Source of the DNA: Actinomycetota bacterium
GTDB taxonomy: Bacteria; Actinomycetota; Acidimicrobiia; Acidimicrobiales; Ilumatobacteraceae
DNA: 44,232 nt
Assembly (NCBI GenBank): GCA_026393575.1
Contig: JAPKZX010000072.1
Coordinates: forward strand, 1-44,232
Reading direction: 5' to 3'
Positions within the stretch are counted from its first letter, which is position 1. The number at the start of each line of letters is the position of its first letter. Of the stretch, positions 17,320 through 25,825 are shown in pieces. Below the pieces are notes generated by a model, which saw only the letters and a program-made list of their open reading frames with translations, searched no databases and was not told the origin of the DNA. A program made the position numbers and the translations under genes.

Positions 17320-19584
17320 ATGCACAAAAGTTTTATGTCTCAGTTAGTTCGGCCAGTAGCCGCAGTGGCAATAGTTGTTGCCTCAATTGCGATAGGTCAA
17401 CCTACTCACAGTGTTACAAAAGCGACTGCGGCACCAGCGACGGTGATTGCATATGTCTCCTCAGAAAATGGACATTACAGCCACACCATCAATACTGATA
17501 CGAAGTCCTGGGGAACATCTGTTGGAGACTTCCAACCGTCACAGAACAACTGGCGCTGCCAACGTATGGCCAACACTGTTAATCATGCTGGTACACAGGT
17601 TTACAATGTCGCGACTTGCCAAGGCAACGCGGTTGCAATTGATACTGCCACTAATACGTTTACAGGTCTTCCATTTGGAGGCTCAGCAATGGTTACAAGC
17701 AGTGACGATCAGTACATATATGTTGCGGCCGCGTACTACCGAACCAAGTACAAATTATCTGACAACTCGGTGGTTTGGTCTGCGCTGTCACCTGGGTATC
17801 GGCCATGGGTGACGTCGTATACCTTCGGAATTTCTCAGGATGACACAAAATTATACGTTCCTATGCAAGACAGATTTCAATACATCGAAGTCATTGATGC
17901 TGCAACTGGTACGACATTGTCGACGATTCAAGATTCATCATGGAGTTCACCCACATGGGCAGTGGCTGCTCCAGTCGGAAACAAAATTTATGCAGGAACC
18001 AATCTAGGAATAGCTGTCATTAACTCATTGACCGACGCATTCACCACTTTGTTGCCCGTCACTTCAAATTCACCTATCGCCGTTAGTGCTGATGGCAGTG
18101 TGCTCTATGCGTCTAGTGGGGGAACTATCAAAAAAGTTAGAGCTTCTGACGGAACTGTTCTTGCTACATATTCAGTAAATACTGGCGAAGGTGGCATGGC
18201 GCTTACGCCCGATGGAACCGCGCTATATGCGGTGACCAATGGCGGAGTCAGCATTATTCGTCTTTCAGACGGCGACATTACTGATTTGACCTTTCCATCG
18301 ACGAGTATTGCGTCACGTGGGCGAACAATTGTGATGGTGCAGCCTATGGCAGCTCCAAATATTTCTTTGTCTAGGTCGACGGGAACGGCGTCAACAAACA
18401 ATGCAGTTAGCGGCCTCTATTCGATCAGCAATAGCGGAGACGCAGCGTCCTCGTACTCAATATCGCCGTCTCTACCAGCGGGGTTAAATTTCAGCACTTC
18501 TACAGGGCTTATTTCGGGAACACCTTCTGCAACCTCGAGTCGATCGTCATACACCATCACTGCGAGAAATGCGGCGGGAAGTTCGACAAGCGTGTTTTCA
18601 TTGGCAGTTGAATTAGCAGCAGGACTGACGCCAACTTTTTCTGCAGTTGTCTCAACAGCTGATGGGTTTACATTCAGCATCACAAATAGTTCAGTAAATT
18701 ACGCATATTCCGGAACAGCGACGAATGGTGGATCTGTCGCAATATCCAGTAGTTCAGTTACGGTTTCTGGTCTGGGGGTGGGCGCATCATCCAATGTCAT
18801 TATTACGGCAACGAGAAATGGCTATGCCGATGCATCTGCAGCAATATCAGGAAGTGCCACGAGTCCAACAACAACGACTGTGGCCACATCGGGATCCTCT
18901 GTTACGACAGTTGCCCAAGGTCAGTCATCTGTTGCAACGATTGCACCATCAGGCGCACCAACGACAACCGTGAAAACACCATTGCGTTCTCAATCGGTTG
19001 TATCTACCACAACGTCGGTTATGCCAGTAGAGGCTGCTCCGAAAGCCCCTGCACTTACACCGGGACAAGTTGCGGCTGTTATCGGCGGGAAGAAAGTCGA
19101 TGCAAAAATTAGTAAGACGGACAATCGCATCACGGTGATAGCAGGCGATATTTCAACAACAATCTCGGGCCTTAGACCTAATGGACAACGAGTTGCATTA
19201 GATGCAGATGGCAATCTTGTTCTCAATGAGGGCGACAAAATAGTTGTCGAAGCTTTCGGAGTTGAACCAGATGAAGATGTTGCTGTGTGGATGTTCTCAA
19301 CACCAACAAAACTGGGTGTAATCGCCGCTGACACAAGTGGAAAAATCGCGGGCACTTTCAATCTGCCAAATGGAATTGAATCGGGCGAGCACCGCGTTGT
19401 CCTTAGTGGGAAAAATCGAAATGGTACAGATGTTGTTCTTGGTATTGGTCTTTCATACGGTGCGGTGAACTCTGGTTCTACGCTCACTCGAGTTCTGATT
19501 GCAATTCCAATCGCATTGGCGATTCTTTTCGGTTTGTTCTTGCCAGCAGTCTCACGCCGTCGCCGCAAGGCCGTGGGTGCTTAG
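17320..19584 (+). CDS. Large surface protein: beta-propeller, Ig-like domains, C-terminal membrane anchor
   Basis: The 754-residue protein has a signal peptide (about 1-38). A repeat region at about 40-345 (repeated strands such as TNTFTGLPFG, DGTVLATYSV, ADGSVLYASS and PDGTALYAVT) reads as a YVTN/NHL-like seven-bladed propeller. A putative Ig-like domain follows (about 365-430; SLPAGLNFSTSTGLISGTP signature), a second beta-rich module (about 432-505), a Ser/Thr-rich linker (about 505-570) and another beta domain. It ends with a hydrophobic helix and RRRRK, which would anchor it in the membrane with the basic tail inside. Expected role is adhesion or cell-surface interaction; no enzyme motif is seen. 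Transcription is probably controlled by the divergent TetR gene. Confidence 0.75.
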   Translation: MHKSFMSQLVRPVAAVAIVVASIAIGQPTHSVTKATAAPATVIAYVSSENGHYSHTINTDTKSWGTSVGDFQPSQNNWRCQRMANTVNHAGTQVYNVATCQGNAVAIDTATNTFTGLPFGGSAMVTSSDDQYIYVAAAYYRTKYKLSDNSVVWSALSPGYRPWVTSYTFGISQDDTKLYVPMQDRFQYIEVIDAATGTTLSTIQDSSWSSPTWAVAAPVGNKIYAGTNLGIAVINSLTDAFTTLLPVTSNSPIAVSADGSVLYASSGGTIKKVRASDGTVLATYSVNTGEGGMALTPDGTALYAVTNGGVSIIRLSDGDITDLTFPSTSIASRGRTIVMVQPMAAPNISLSRSTGTASTNNAVSGLYSISNSGDAASSYSISPSLPAGLNFSTSTGLISGTPSATSSRSSYTITARNAAGSSTSVFSLAVELAAGLTPTFSAVVSTADGFTFSITNSSVNYAYSGTATNGGSVAISSSSVTVSGLGVGASSNVIITATRNGYADASAAISGSATSPTTTTVATSGSSVTTVAQGQSSVATIAPSGAPTTTVKTPLRSQSVVSTTTSVMPVEAAPKAPALTPGQVAAVIGGKKVDAKISKTDNRITVIAGDISTTISGLRPNGQRVALDADGNLVLNEGDKIVVEAFGVEPDEDVAVWMFSTPTKLGVIAADTSGKIAGTFNLPNGIESGEHRVVLSGKNRNGTDVVLGIGLSYGAVNSGSTLTRVLIAIPIALAILFGLFLPAVSRRRRKAVGA

Positions 19585-19607
19585 TTGGTGCTGTCTAGGT
19601 GAACAAC

Positions 19608-19613
19608 TAAGGT
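19608..19613 (+). promoter_or_regulatory. Putative -10 element before an 11-codon mini-cistron
   Basis: TAAGGT ends exactly 6 bases before the ATG at 19620, the same layout as the leaderless genes in the window. It could give the MotB-like gene its own transcript. Confidence 0.35.
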
Positions 19614-19619
19614 TTAAAA

Positions 19620-19655
19620 ATGTCAAACAGTAATTCCCGAGGCTGTCATGGCTAG
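19620..19655 (+). CDS. Possible 11-codon leader mini-cistron (MSNSNSRGCHG)
   Basis: ATG at 19620 follows a TAAGGT box by 6 bases, and the TAG stop at 19653-19655 overlaps the start of the MotB-like gene at 19648. If real it would be a leaderless leader peptide that brings ribosomes to the downstream GAGG (19639-19642). It could equally be chance; it is too short to judge by composition. Confidence 0.3.
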   Translation: MSNSNSRGCHG

Positions 19656-20184
19656 GTTTCGTCGCAGATCTAGTTCTGCTGAAGAAGGAATTGGTTGGAT
19701 CTATGCCGACCTTTTCTTGGCTCTCACAATTGTTGGTCTTGGTTCTGCAGTGATCACTACATCTTCACCATCGTCAAGCGCGGAAGCTCCGAAAGTATTC
19801 CAACTCAGTTGTGCCGAATTCAGTGTTCCGGTTCCTGCAAACTTGAGTCCTGCAAGTGGTGGCAAAAAAATTGAATCGGCGATTGGCACAGAAATTGCGA
19901 ATCGCGGTTGGGCACCTGAATCGTCAAAACCAGGTTTTGCAATTGTGATGGGCGGGTTCTCTGGTTCTGAAGGTCCTGGCGCAGGTGATGGCCGAGCAAA
20001 GGCAATTCTTGGTCAATTGCGCAACAGCTCGCCACTCTTGAGTCAAATTGAAATGCGTACGGCTGGCGCACGTTCCGTTCGAGTGAACGGTACAGAGACC
20101 GCTGTAGGTGGTGCCGGTTCTCACCTCATGGTCGTTTACTTGTTGTTTAGTGGTCCGCAATTATCCGAAGATTGCACTCGTTAG
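19648..20184 (+). CDS. MotB/OmpA-like single-pass membrane protein
   Basis: The 178-residue protein has a short basic cytoplasmic N terminus, one membrane helix (about 16-38) and an exported C-terminal domain. The helix begins GWIYADLFLAL, strongly like the YADL/F proton-channel motif of MotB, with Asp21 at the position of the proton-binding aspartate. The exported part (about 90-170) has an OmpA-like pattern (AIVMGGFSG ... DGRAKAILGQL): the peptidoglycan-binding arginine appears kept but the preceding aspartate is Ser. No other flagellar gene is present. GAGG 5 bases before the ATG is a weak Shine-Dalgarno sequence. The two-helix gene follows after 13 bases. Role as an ion-driven envelope subunit is inference. 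Confidence 0.55.
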   Translation: MARFRRRSSSAEEGIGWIYADLFLALTIVGLGSAVITTSSPSSSAEAPKVFQLSCAEFSVPVPANLSPASGGKKIESAIGTEIANRGWAPESSKPGFAIVMGGFSGSEGPGAGDGRAKAILGQLRNSSPLLSQIEMRTAGARSVRVNGTETAVGGAGSHLMVVYLLFSGPQLSEDCTR

Positions 20185-20197
20185 AAAGTTTAAATAT

Positions 20198-20725
20198 ATG
20201 TCGTTATCAGAAGCATCACATACAGATGCAGTGAATGCCATGGACAAGTGGCTCACAATTTCAAAACAAAAGAACTCTCTTAATGTGAGTGCCAAGCATT
20301 TCGTTGATGACTTGCGTCAAGGGCAGAACATACAAGAGTGGACCAACGTCAACATCGAGCAGATCTTGCCATATCGCTCAGAAACCCCACGTCTACTCAT
20401 GGTCGTGCGTGCAGGCGCAATGTTCTTGCCAATTCTTCTCACTTGGCTCGCGCTGTCGCAGGTCATCGGACCATTCGCGTTGTACTTGCAGAATCAGCAA
20501 GCAAGTGCAAACTTCTTGTGGTTCTGGGAAACCAACCCTGGTAAATCTTTCGCAAGTATCTGGGCACTGGGCCACGTTGCTCTCACAGACGCCGCAATTC
20601 TCGCCTTCCTTACCGTTCTGGCAATGCGCATTACCTGGTGGGAAACCTCACGTGCAGAACGTAGCGAAGCTGCATACTCAGAGATGTTGTCGGCTCTTGA
20701 GTTCTACTTAGTGTCCGCGCGCTAA
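20198..20725 (+). CDS. Two-helix membrane protein, possible partner of the MotB-like protein
   Basis: The 175-residue protein has a polar N-terminal region (1-65), membrane helix 1 (about 70-93), a polar loop of about 25 residues, helix 2 (about 119-145) and an amphipathic charged tail. The start at 20198 (MSLSEAS) is preferred to an upstream in-frame start at 20108 inside the previous gene. I do not recognise a family. Cytoplasmic domain, two helices, short outer loop and cytoplasmic tail recall the TM3-TM4 half of MotA/ExbB proteins, and the adjacent MotB-like gene makes this worth testing, but sequence evidence is weak. Confidence 0.5.
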   Translation: MSLSEASHTDAVNAMDKWLTISKQKNSLNVSAKHFVDDLRQGQNIQEWTNVNIEQILPYRSETPRLLMVVRAGAMFLPILLTWLALSQVIGPFALYLQNQQASANFLWFWETNPGKSFASIWALGHVALTDAAILAFLTVLAMRITWWETSRAERSEAAYSEMLSALEFYLVSAR

Positions 20726-20744
20726 TTGCCTTTGGCCAATGGCC

Positions 20745-20750
20745 TATCGT
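20745..20750 (+). promoter_or_regulatory. Putative -10 element of the alpha/beta hydrolase gene
   Basis: TATCGT ends 7 bases before the GTG at 20758; no Shine-Dalgarno sequence. Confidence 0.45.
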
Positions 20751-20757
20751 TCCACCT

Positions 20758-21648
20758 GTGGAATTCGAAACTCATCTGGCCCATCTAGACGGGGTCACGA
20801 TTGCTTATTGGCATGAGCGTTCGTCGTTACCGAATGCACAGACTTTGGTATGTGTCCATGGCTGGCCTGAATCGAAGCGTATCTTTGCGCGTGTAGTACA
20901 ACCGCTAGTCGACGCCGGCTACAACGTTGTTGTTCCAGACCTGCGTGGCTTTGGTGATTCATCACTTGGTGCCGATGGTTTCTACGACGTAGTGACTCAT
21001 GCTCACGACATGGAGACTTTGCTTTTCTCGCACTTGTCGTTGTCGTCAGTTGTTTTGATTGGTGGTGACCTTGGTGGCCCAGTCATTCAAGAAATGGCTC
21101 TGCGATCACCAGAACGAATTGGGAGGATGGTGTTGTTCAACTCGCCGTTGCCAATGGATAAAGAACGCATGGCAGGAATGCGCACGCGACCACCAGTTGA
21201 AGTGATGGACTACTTCATACGACAGGGGACTGATGCAGATGCATTGGCAAATGAATTAGATACTCCTGAAAAACGGGCTGCATACATCGCAACCTTCTAT
21301 TCCACTCGCTTGTGGGCGCATCCTGGCGCATTTAATGCAGAAGAAACTGAGTGGCATGTTGAGCCTTTTCGCGATGTAGCAAAACTGCGTGCGTCATTTA
21401 CCAACTACGAATCAGCATTTGATGAATCCAAGAGAACCGCAAGGCCTTTGTATGGCCGCAACACTCGTACCCCCACGCTGATCTTGTTTGGTACGAGTGA
21501 CCATGTCATCTATCCAGATTTTGATCTCATGGCAGCAACGGTCTTTGAAAATCACGTAGGTCCCTACCGCATAGAGAACTGTGGTCACTTTGTGCCGTGG
21601 GAAGCGCCACAAGAACTAGTGATGCGAACGACAGAGTTTCTGCGTTAA
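20758..21648 (+). CDS. Alpha/beta hydrolase, epoxide hydrolase / dehalogenase-like
   Basis: The 296-residue protein has the oxyanion motif HGWPES (34-39), the strand-loop PDLRGFGDS, and an aspartate nucleophile in IGGDLGG (Asp104). A serine is absent at that position, so esterase activity is unlikely and an epoxide hydrolase or haloalkane/haloacetate dehalogenase mechanism is favoured. The catalytic His277 lies in NCGHFVPWEAP and an acidic residue in FGTSDHVIYP. A helical cap is inserted between them. Its substrate cannot be told. GTG start with a -10-like box 7 bases upstream; tail to tail with the next gene on the other strand. Confidence 0.8.
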   Translation: MEFETHLAHLDGVTIAYWHERSSLPNAQTLVCVHGWPESKRIFARVVQPLVDAGYNVVVPDLRGFGDSSLGADGFYDVVTHAHDMETLLFSHLSLSSVVLIGGDLGGPVIQEMALRSPERIGRMVLFNSPLPMDKERMAGMRTRPPVEVMDYFIRQGTDADALANELDTPEKRAAYIATFYSTRLWAHPGAFNAEETEWHVEPFRDVAKLRASFTNYESAFDESKRTARPLYGRNTRTPTLILFGTSDHVIYPDFDLMAATVFENHVGPYRIENCGHFVPWEAPQELVMRTTEFLR

Positions 21649-21999
21649 TCAGTCAGATGATTTCATCTGTTCGGCAATGGCTCGATCACGGCGGATGACA
21701 TTGCGCACCAGCACGGTGCCAATCACCCCAACACCGGCCAACATCACAAGAAAGACGGTGTACTGCATCCAGCCACCGCGGTCGCCAGATAGCTGCGGCT
21801 TTTTTCCACAATTGGGTCGAGGGTTTGAACTAATGCATTGTGAAGGGTCATTTTCTAGGTCCCACACATACGCAGGGTCAGATGTACTGACTTGCGCGAT
21901 GGTGGAGTCGGTCGGTGTATCGGCAGCGCGAACTTGGGATGCAGCAAATGGGGCAAGAGTGAGAAGTACGGCACAGGCGATTCGGGTGTAACGGGGCAT
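21649..21999 (-). CDS. Exported single-pass membrane protein, function unknown
   Basis: The 116-residue protein has a signal peptide (about 1-25, ending SQVRAA), an outside segment with two cysteines (SQCISSNPRPNCGKK, Cys54 and Cys63 approximately), one membrane helix (about 78-98) and a short charged cytoplasmic tail. No family recognised. Its stop abuts the hydrolase stop and its start lies 38 bases from the divergent guaA start. Confidence 0.6.
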   Translation of the reverse strand: MPRYTRIACAVLLTLAPFAASQVRAADTPTDSTIAQVSTSDPAYVWDLENDPSQCISSNPRPNCGKKPQLSGDRGGWMQYTVFLVMLAGVGVIGTVLVRNVIRRDRAIAEQMKSSD

Positions 22000-22021
22000 A
22001 GGTCTATCGTTCCACGCCCAC

Positions 22022-22027
22022 TAGTGT
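22022..22027 (+). promoter_or_regulatory. Putative -10 element of guaA
   Basis: TAGTGT ends 10 bases before the ATG. GAAGG lies only 2 bases from the ATG, too near to be a normal Shine-Dalgarno sequence. Confidence 0.35.
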
Positions 22028-22037
22028 CGAGAAGGTC

Positions 22038-23600
22038 ATGGCACCGACAAATCCCCCCCAGCACGACGTAGTTCTCGTAGTCGACTTTGGTGCTCAGTAC
22101 GCACAACTCATCGCTCGGCGAGTGCGTGAGGCTCAGGTCTACTCAGAGATAGTTCCTCATCGCATTAGTGCCGCTGAAGTAGCCGCCAAGCAACCAAAGG
22201 CCATCATCTTGTCTGGCGGACCAAAGAGCGTGCATGTTGAGGGGGCGCCAGCTCTGGATCCGGCCATCTATGAATTAGGAATTCCCGTATTGGGAATCTG
22301 TTACGGCTGTCAGTTGGTGGCGCAACAACTAGGCGGCACCGTTTCACGCGGAGGCCGCGGTGAATATGGTCGCGCCACATTGGTACGCACAGAGACACCG
22401 AGCACGTTGCTTGGCAGCAACACCCCCGATGTTCATGACGTGTGGATGAGCCACTTTGATTTCGTGAGTGAAGCTCCAGCTGGTTTTGTGACTACAGCTT
22501 CTACTCCCGATGCCCCTCATGCATTGATAGAAAATGACACACGCAAGATTTATGGCGTTCAATACCACCCAGAAGTTGTGCACACATCAAGTGGTCAAGA
22601 TTTATTGCTGCGATTCTTGGTTGACGTTGCGGGGTGTTCGCAAGACTGGACAATGGCAAACATTGTTGACGACCAAATTGCTGCGATACGTGAGCAAGTT
22701 GGAAATGAACGAGCCATTTGTGGATTATCTGGTGGAGTCGACTCTTCAGTTGCTGCAGCAATTGTGCATCAGGCCATCGGGGCTCAACTCACGTGTGTGT
22801 ACGTAGACACCGGCCTCATGCGTCGCGGTGAAAGCGAACAAGTAGTTGAAACATTTAGGCGCAGCATGGGTATTGAACTCATTCATGTTGATGCTGGAGA
22901 ACGATTCTTTGCAGCACTCGCAGGTATTACAGAACCTGAAGCGAAGCGCAAAGCTATTGGTGAATTGTTTGTTCGAATCTTCGAAGAACACACTGGTGGA
23001 ATCACCGATGCAAAATTCTTAGTGCAGGGAACTTTGTATCCCGACATTGTTGAAAGTGGTGGCCATGATGGCACTGCTGCAGTTATTAAGAGCCATCACA
23101 ATGTTGGTGGACTTCCCGAAGACATGACGCTCAAACTGTGCGAGCCGTTGCGTGCATTGTTCAAAGATGAAGTTCGTAAAGTTGGCGTACAAGTCGGACT
23201 TAGCGACGACATCGTGTGGCGTCAACCATTTCCAGGTCCCGGCCTCGGTGTGCGCATCATCGGCGAAGTCACCCCAGACAAAGTGGCTACGTTGCAACAT
23301 GCCGATGAAATCGTGCGCCACGAAGTAAAGGCAGCGGGCCTCGAGCGAGAGATTTGGCAGGCCTTTGCCGTATTGGCCGATATCCGCAGTGTTGGCGTCA
23401 TGGGCGATGAACGCACCTATGGGCGCCCCATCATCATTCGTGCCGTGACTAGTGACGATGCGATGACGGCTGACTGGGCACGTCTGCCGTACGACCTCTT
23501 GGAGAAGATGTCGAACCGCATCATCAATGAGGTCCCTGGCATCAATCGCGTGGTCTACGACGTCACCTCAAAGCCGCCTGGCACCATCGAGTGGGAATAG
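22038..23600 (+). CDS. guaA: GMP synthase (glutamine-hydrolysing)
   Basis: Converts XMP to GMP using glutamine and ATP, cytoplasmic. The class I amidotransferase domain (about 1-200) has the nucleophile in GICYGCQL and the HPEVVHT block. The ATP pyrophosphatase domain has the PP-loop [10 protein letters not shown]. The C-terminal dimerisation domain ends with KPPGTIEWE, the almost invariant GuaA terminus. Length 520 residues, normal. No close purine neighbour; purH lies 12 kb away. Confidence 0.97.
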   Translation: MAPTNPPQHDVVLVVDFGAQYAQLIARRVREAQVYSEIVPHRISAAEVAAKQPKAIILSGGPKSVHVEGAPALDPAIYELGIPVLGICYGCQLVAQQLGGTVSRGGRGEYGRATLVRTETPSTLLGSNTPDVHDVWMSHFDFVSEAPAGFVTTASTPDAPHALIENDTRKIYGVQYHPEVVHTSSGQDLLLRFLVDVAGCSQDWTMANIVDDQIAAIREQVGNERAICGLSGGVDSSVAAAIVHQAIGAQLTCVYVDTGLMRRGESEQVVETFRRSMGIELIHVDAGERFFAALAGITEPEAKRKAIGELFVRIFEEHTGGITDAKFLVQGTLYPDIVESGGHDGTAAVIKSHHNVGGLPEDMTLKLCEPLRALFKDEVRKVGVQVGLSDDIVWRQPFPGPGLGVRIIGEVTPDKVATLQHADEIVRHEVKAAGLEREIWQAFAVLADIRSVGVMGDERTYGRPIIIRAVTSDDAMTADWARLPYDLLEKMSNRIINEVPGINRVVYDVTSKPPGTIEWE

Positions 23601-23621
23601 CCCCACAGGCTGTTCCCCAAG

Positions 23622-23640
23622 CCCTGTAAGGCCCACAGGG
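23622..23640 (+). terminator. Weak hairpin after guaA
   Basis: CCCTGT pairs with ACAGGG around a 7-base loop, 21 bases after the guaA stop. There is no U tract, so the call as terminator is tentative. Confidence 0.3.
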
Positions 23641-23669
23641 GGCGACGGGGGTCATGAGAAGAGCCCAAG

Positions 23670-23675
23670 TACCCT
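23670..23675 (+). promoter_or_regulatory. Putative -10 element of the NlpC/P60 gene
   Basis: TACCCT ends 9 bases before the ATG at 23685. GAAGGG lies too near the ATG for a normal Shine-Dalgarno sequence. Confidence 0.35.
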
Positions 23676-23684
23676 AGAAGGGTC

Positions 23685-24785
23685 ATGAACGCGGCCCGCC
23701 AACACCGGGGATCCTCGAGGTCCGTTCTCGCCATCCTTCTGCTCGTCGGGGTGCTGCTTGGGATTGTGGTGGGTCCATCGGGTGCCTCTGCCGATTCCAT
23801 CGACGACAAACGCCGTCAAGCCGCCGCCATTGCCGACCAATTGGAGAACCTGGTTGACCAGATGAACGCACTCGGAGAGAACTACTCCGAAGCCCTCCAG
23901 ACCCAGGCCGACCTATCTGTAGAGATTGAACGCGCGCAAGCAGATGTGGCTGCTGCTGAAGCACAACTAGCGCAGATGCGTGGCACTTTGTACATGTCGG
24001 CTGTTACCCAATTTATGCATGGTGGGCGAAACTCAACGCTGACCAACTTGTTTGCGTCATCGGGTGGTGTGCAAGATGCTTTGCAGCGCAGTCAGCTGAC
24101 TTCTATTGCAATGAACCAAGGTTCTCTCACGACTGATTCGCTGGATGCCACTGCAACTGAACTGACGAAAAAGAAACAAGTTCTCGAAAAGAAAAAAGTG
24201 CAAGCTGAAAATGTTGCTTCCGATGTATTAAAGCGACAAGGAGCTGCAGAAGCACTTGCATCGCGTTATGAGCAGTTGCAGTCCACTGTCCAGGGTGACC
24301 TCATCGATCTTTTACGTGAAGAGCGAAGCCGTCGTGATGCCCAAGCATTGATTGATGCAAAGAATGAAGCAAACTCGTATAACAGCAAGTACGCATCTAT
24401 CCAGAAGCGATATTCAAATCTTCCGAAGGTGTCGGCGCGAAGCCAGTCGGCAATTCGTGCTGCTTTGTCTCAACTCGGCGTTCCGTATAGGTACGGTATG
24501 AGTTCGCCAGGAAAAGCATTCGATTGTTCGGGACTCACCACGTATGCATGGGGTAAAGCGGGTGTGGGATTGGCACGCAACTCACGCGCTCAGTACAACA
24601 CGTTGCCACATATTCCGAAGCAGTTGGCTCAAGCAGGCGACCTCATATTTACTGGTTCTCCGATTCACCATGTGGGCATTTACCTCGGCAACGGCACCAT
24701 GGTGCACGCGCCGCAGTACGGCGACGTCGTAAAGATTGGCCCGATTCGTTGGTACAAGGTAGTTGGCGTCGCCCGACCAGGGTGA
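23685..24785 (+). CDS. Secreted NlpC/P60 peptidoglycan endopeptidase with coiled coil
   Basis: The 366-residue protein has an N-terminal signal peptide (hydrophobic core about 12-28, cleavage near GASA at 33-36). A long coiled coil at about 38-245 is rich in Ala, Gln, Glu and Lys. The C-terminal NlpC/P60 domain (about 260-366) has catalytic Cys281 in FDCSGLTTYAW, His329 in HHVGIYLG and His341 in VHAP. This is the RipA/CwlO layout: a cell-wall hydrolase cutting stem peptides, held inactive or recruited through its coiled coil (by FtsEX in relatives). Expected role is septal or side-wall growth. Confidence 0.9.
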   Translation: MNAARQHRGSSRSVLAILLLVGVLLGIVVGPSGASADSIDDKRRQAAAIADQLENLVDQMNALGENYSEALQTQADLSVEIERAQADVAAAEAQLAQMRGTLYMSAVTQFMHGGRNSTLTNLFASSGGVQDALQRSQLTSIAMNQGSLTTDSLDATATELTKKKQVLEKKKVQAENVASDVLKRQGAAEALASRYEQLQSTVQGDLIDLLREERSRRDAQALIDAKNEANSYNSKYASIQKRYSNLPKVSARSQSAIRAALSQLGVPYRYGMSSPGKAFDCSGLTTYAWGKAGVGLARNSRAQYNTLPHIPKQLAQAGDLIFTGSPIHHVGIYLGNGTMVHAPQYGDVVKIGPIRWYKVVGVARPG

Positions 24786-24792
24786 CAGGCAC

Positions 24793-24798
24793 TACGGT
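24793..24798 (+). promoter_or_regulatory. Putative -10 element of the phosphotransferase gene
   Basis: TACGGT ends 8 bases before the ATG at 24807, inside the 21-base gap after the endopeptidase gene. Confidence 0.4.
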
Positions 24799-24806
24799 CA
24801 TTGTCC

Positions 24807-25823
24807 ATGCAAGGCATTGACGAAGTAAAAGTTGAAGCGTGGTTAAACACTCACATTGATGGGGTGGAGGGGCCATACTCGTATTCGTTAATTGCAGGCG
24901 GCCGCAGCAACCTCACATTTCTTGTTGCAGATGCACATGGCACTCAAATGGTGTTACGCCGTCCGCCACTCGGACATGTACTCGCAACAGCACACGACAT
25001 GGCTCGCGAACATCGCATTATCTCAGCGGTTGGCAAAACAGGAGTTCCTGTTCCTAAAACTCTTGGTGTGTGCACAGATGAATCAGTGAATGGCGCACCG
25101 TTTTATGTGATGTCGTATGTCTCAGGCATGGTGTTGGATAGTCCTGAGAAGGGTCAATTGCTACCTGAGCATCTTCGAGCAACCGCGTCAGATCACTTGG
25201 TCGACGTGTTGGCTGACCTTCACGCAGTCGACATTGATGCTGTTGGTCTTGGTGATCTTGCAAAACGCGAAGGATATGTAGAGCGTCAAGTGAAGCGTTG
25301 GTCCACACAGTGGGCCAATTCAAAGACTCGTGAGTTGCCAGCGATTGAAGAAGTCGCACGATTGCTCGCTGAGAACATTCCTGTTCAGCACGGAGTGTCT
25401 ATTGCGCACGGTGATTATCGATTCGGAAACTGCTTGACGAATTTAGAAACGGGACACATTGCTGGTGTACTCGACTGGGAACTCTGCACACTCGGTGATC
25501 CTCTTGCAGACCTTGGGTATATCGGTGTGTATTGGACAGACCCAGGCATGCAAATGACGCGCACAAATGATCCGACTGGTCTCGCGGGTTTTCGCACATA
25601 CGACGAAATTGTGAATAGATACGCGGCACGTACCGGTCGCGATGTTTCAAACATCGGGTATTACAAAGCGTTCTCAAGTTTCCGCTTGGCTGTTATTTCC
25701 GAAGGCGTGTATGCGCGTTATCTGCATGGAGCCATGGGTGACCAAGATGTCGACCTCATGCCACTAAAGATTGGTACAGAAACTCTTGCTGAAGCTGCGC
25801 TCGCTTCATTGAAAGGGAAATAA
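24807..25823 (+). CDS. APH-family phosphotransferase (ACAD10/LvaA-like kinase)
   Basis: The 338-residue protein has a kinase-like fold: LIAGGRSNLTFLV, the lysine-equivalent block MVLRRPPLG, the catalytic HGDYRFGN loop and the metal-binding VLDWELCTLGDP. The RRPP and LDWE sequences are typical of the APH branch that includes the ACAD10/11 kinase domain and Pseudomonas LvaA, which phosphorylate hydroxyacyl-CoAs, not of antibiotic-resistance enzymes. The ATG at 24807 is preferred to TTG at 24801 because of the spacing to the -10 box. A dienelactone-hydrolase-like gene follows after 2 bases, suggesting one catabolic unit. Confidence 0.82.
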   Translation: MQGIDEVKVEAWLNTHIDGVEGPYSYSLIAGGRSNLTFLVADAHGTQMVLRRPPLGHVLATAHDMAREHRIISAVGKTGVPVPKTLGVCTDESVNGAPFYVMSYVSGMVLDSPEKGQLLPEHLRATASDHLVDVLADLHAVDIDAVGLGDLAKREGYVERQVKRWSTQWANSKTRELPAIEEVARLLAENIPVQHGVSIAHGDYRFGNCLTNLETGHIAGVLDWELCTLGDPLADLGYIGVYWTDPGMQMTRTNDPTGLAGFRTYDEIVNRYAARTGRDVSNIGYYKAFSSFRLAVISEGVYARYLHGAMGDQDVDLMPLKIGTETLAEAALASLKGK

Positions 25824-25825
25824 AA

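Noticed and set aside
20108-20197. Upstream in-frame start for the two-helix membrane protein
   Set aside because: It would lie inside the MotB-like gene and adds an unlike sequence with two cysteines. The start at 20198 lies 13 bases after the preceding stop.
24807-25823. Aminoglycoside resistance gene
   Set aside because: The fold is APH-like, but its VLDWELCTLGDP and RRPP blocks match the ACAD10-like metabolic kinases, and the neighbour is a catabolic hydrolase.
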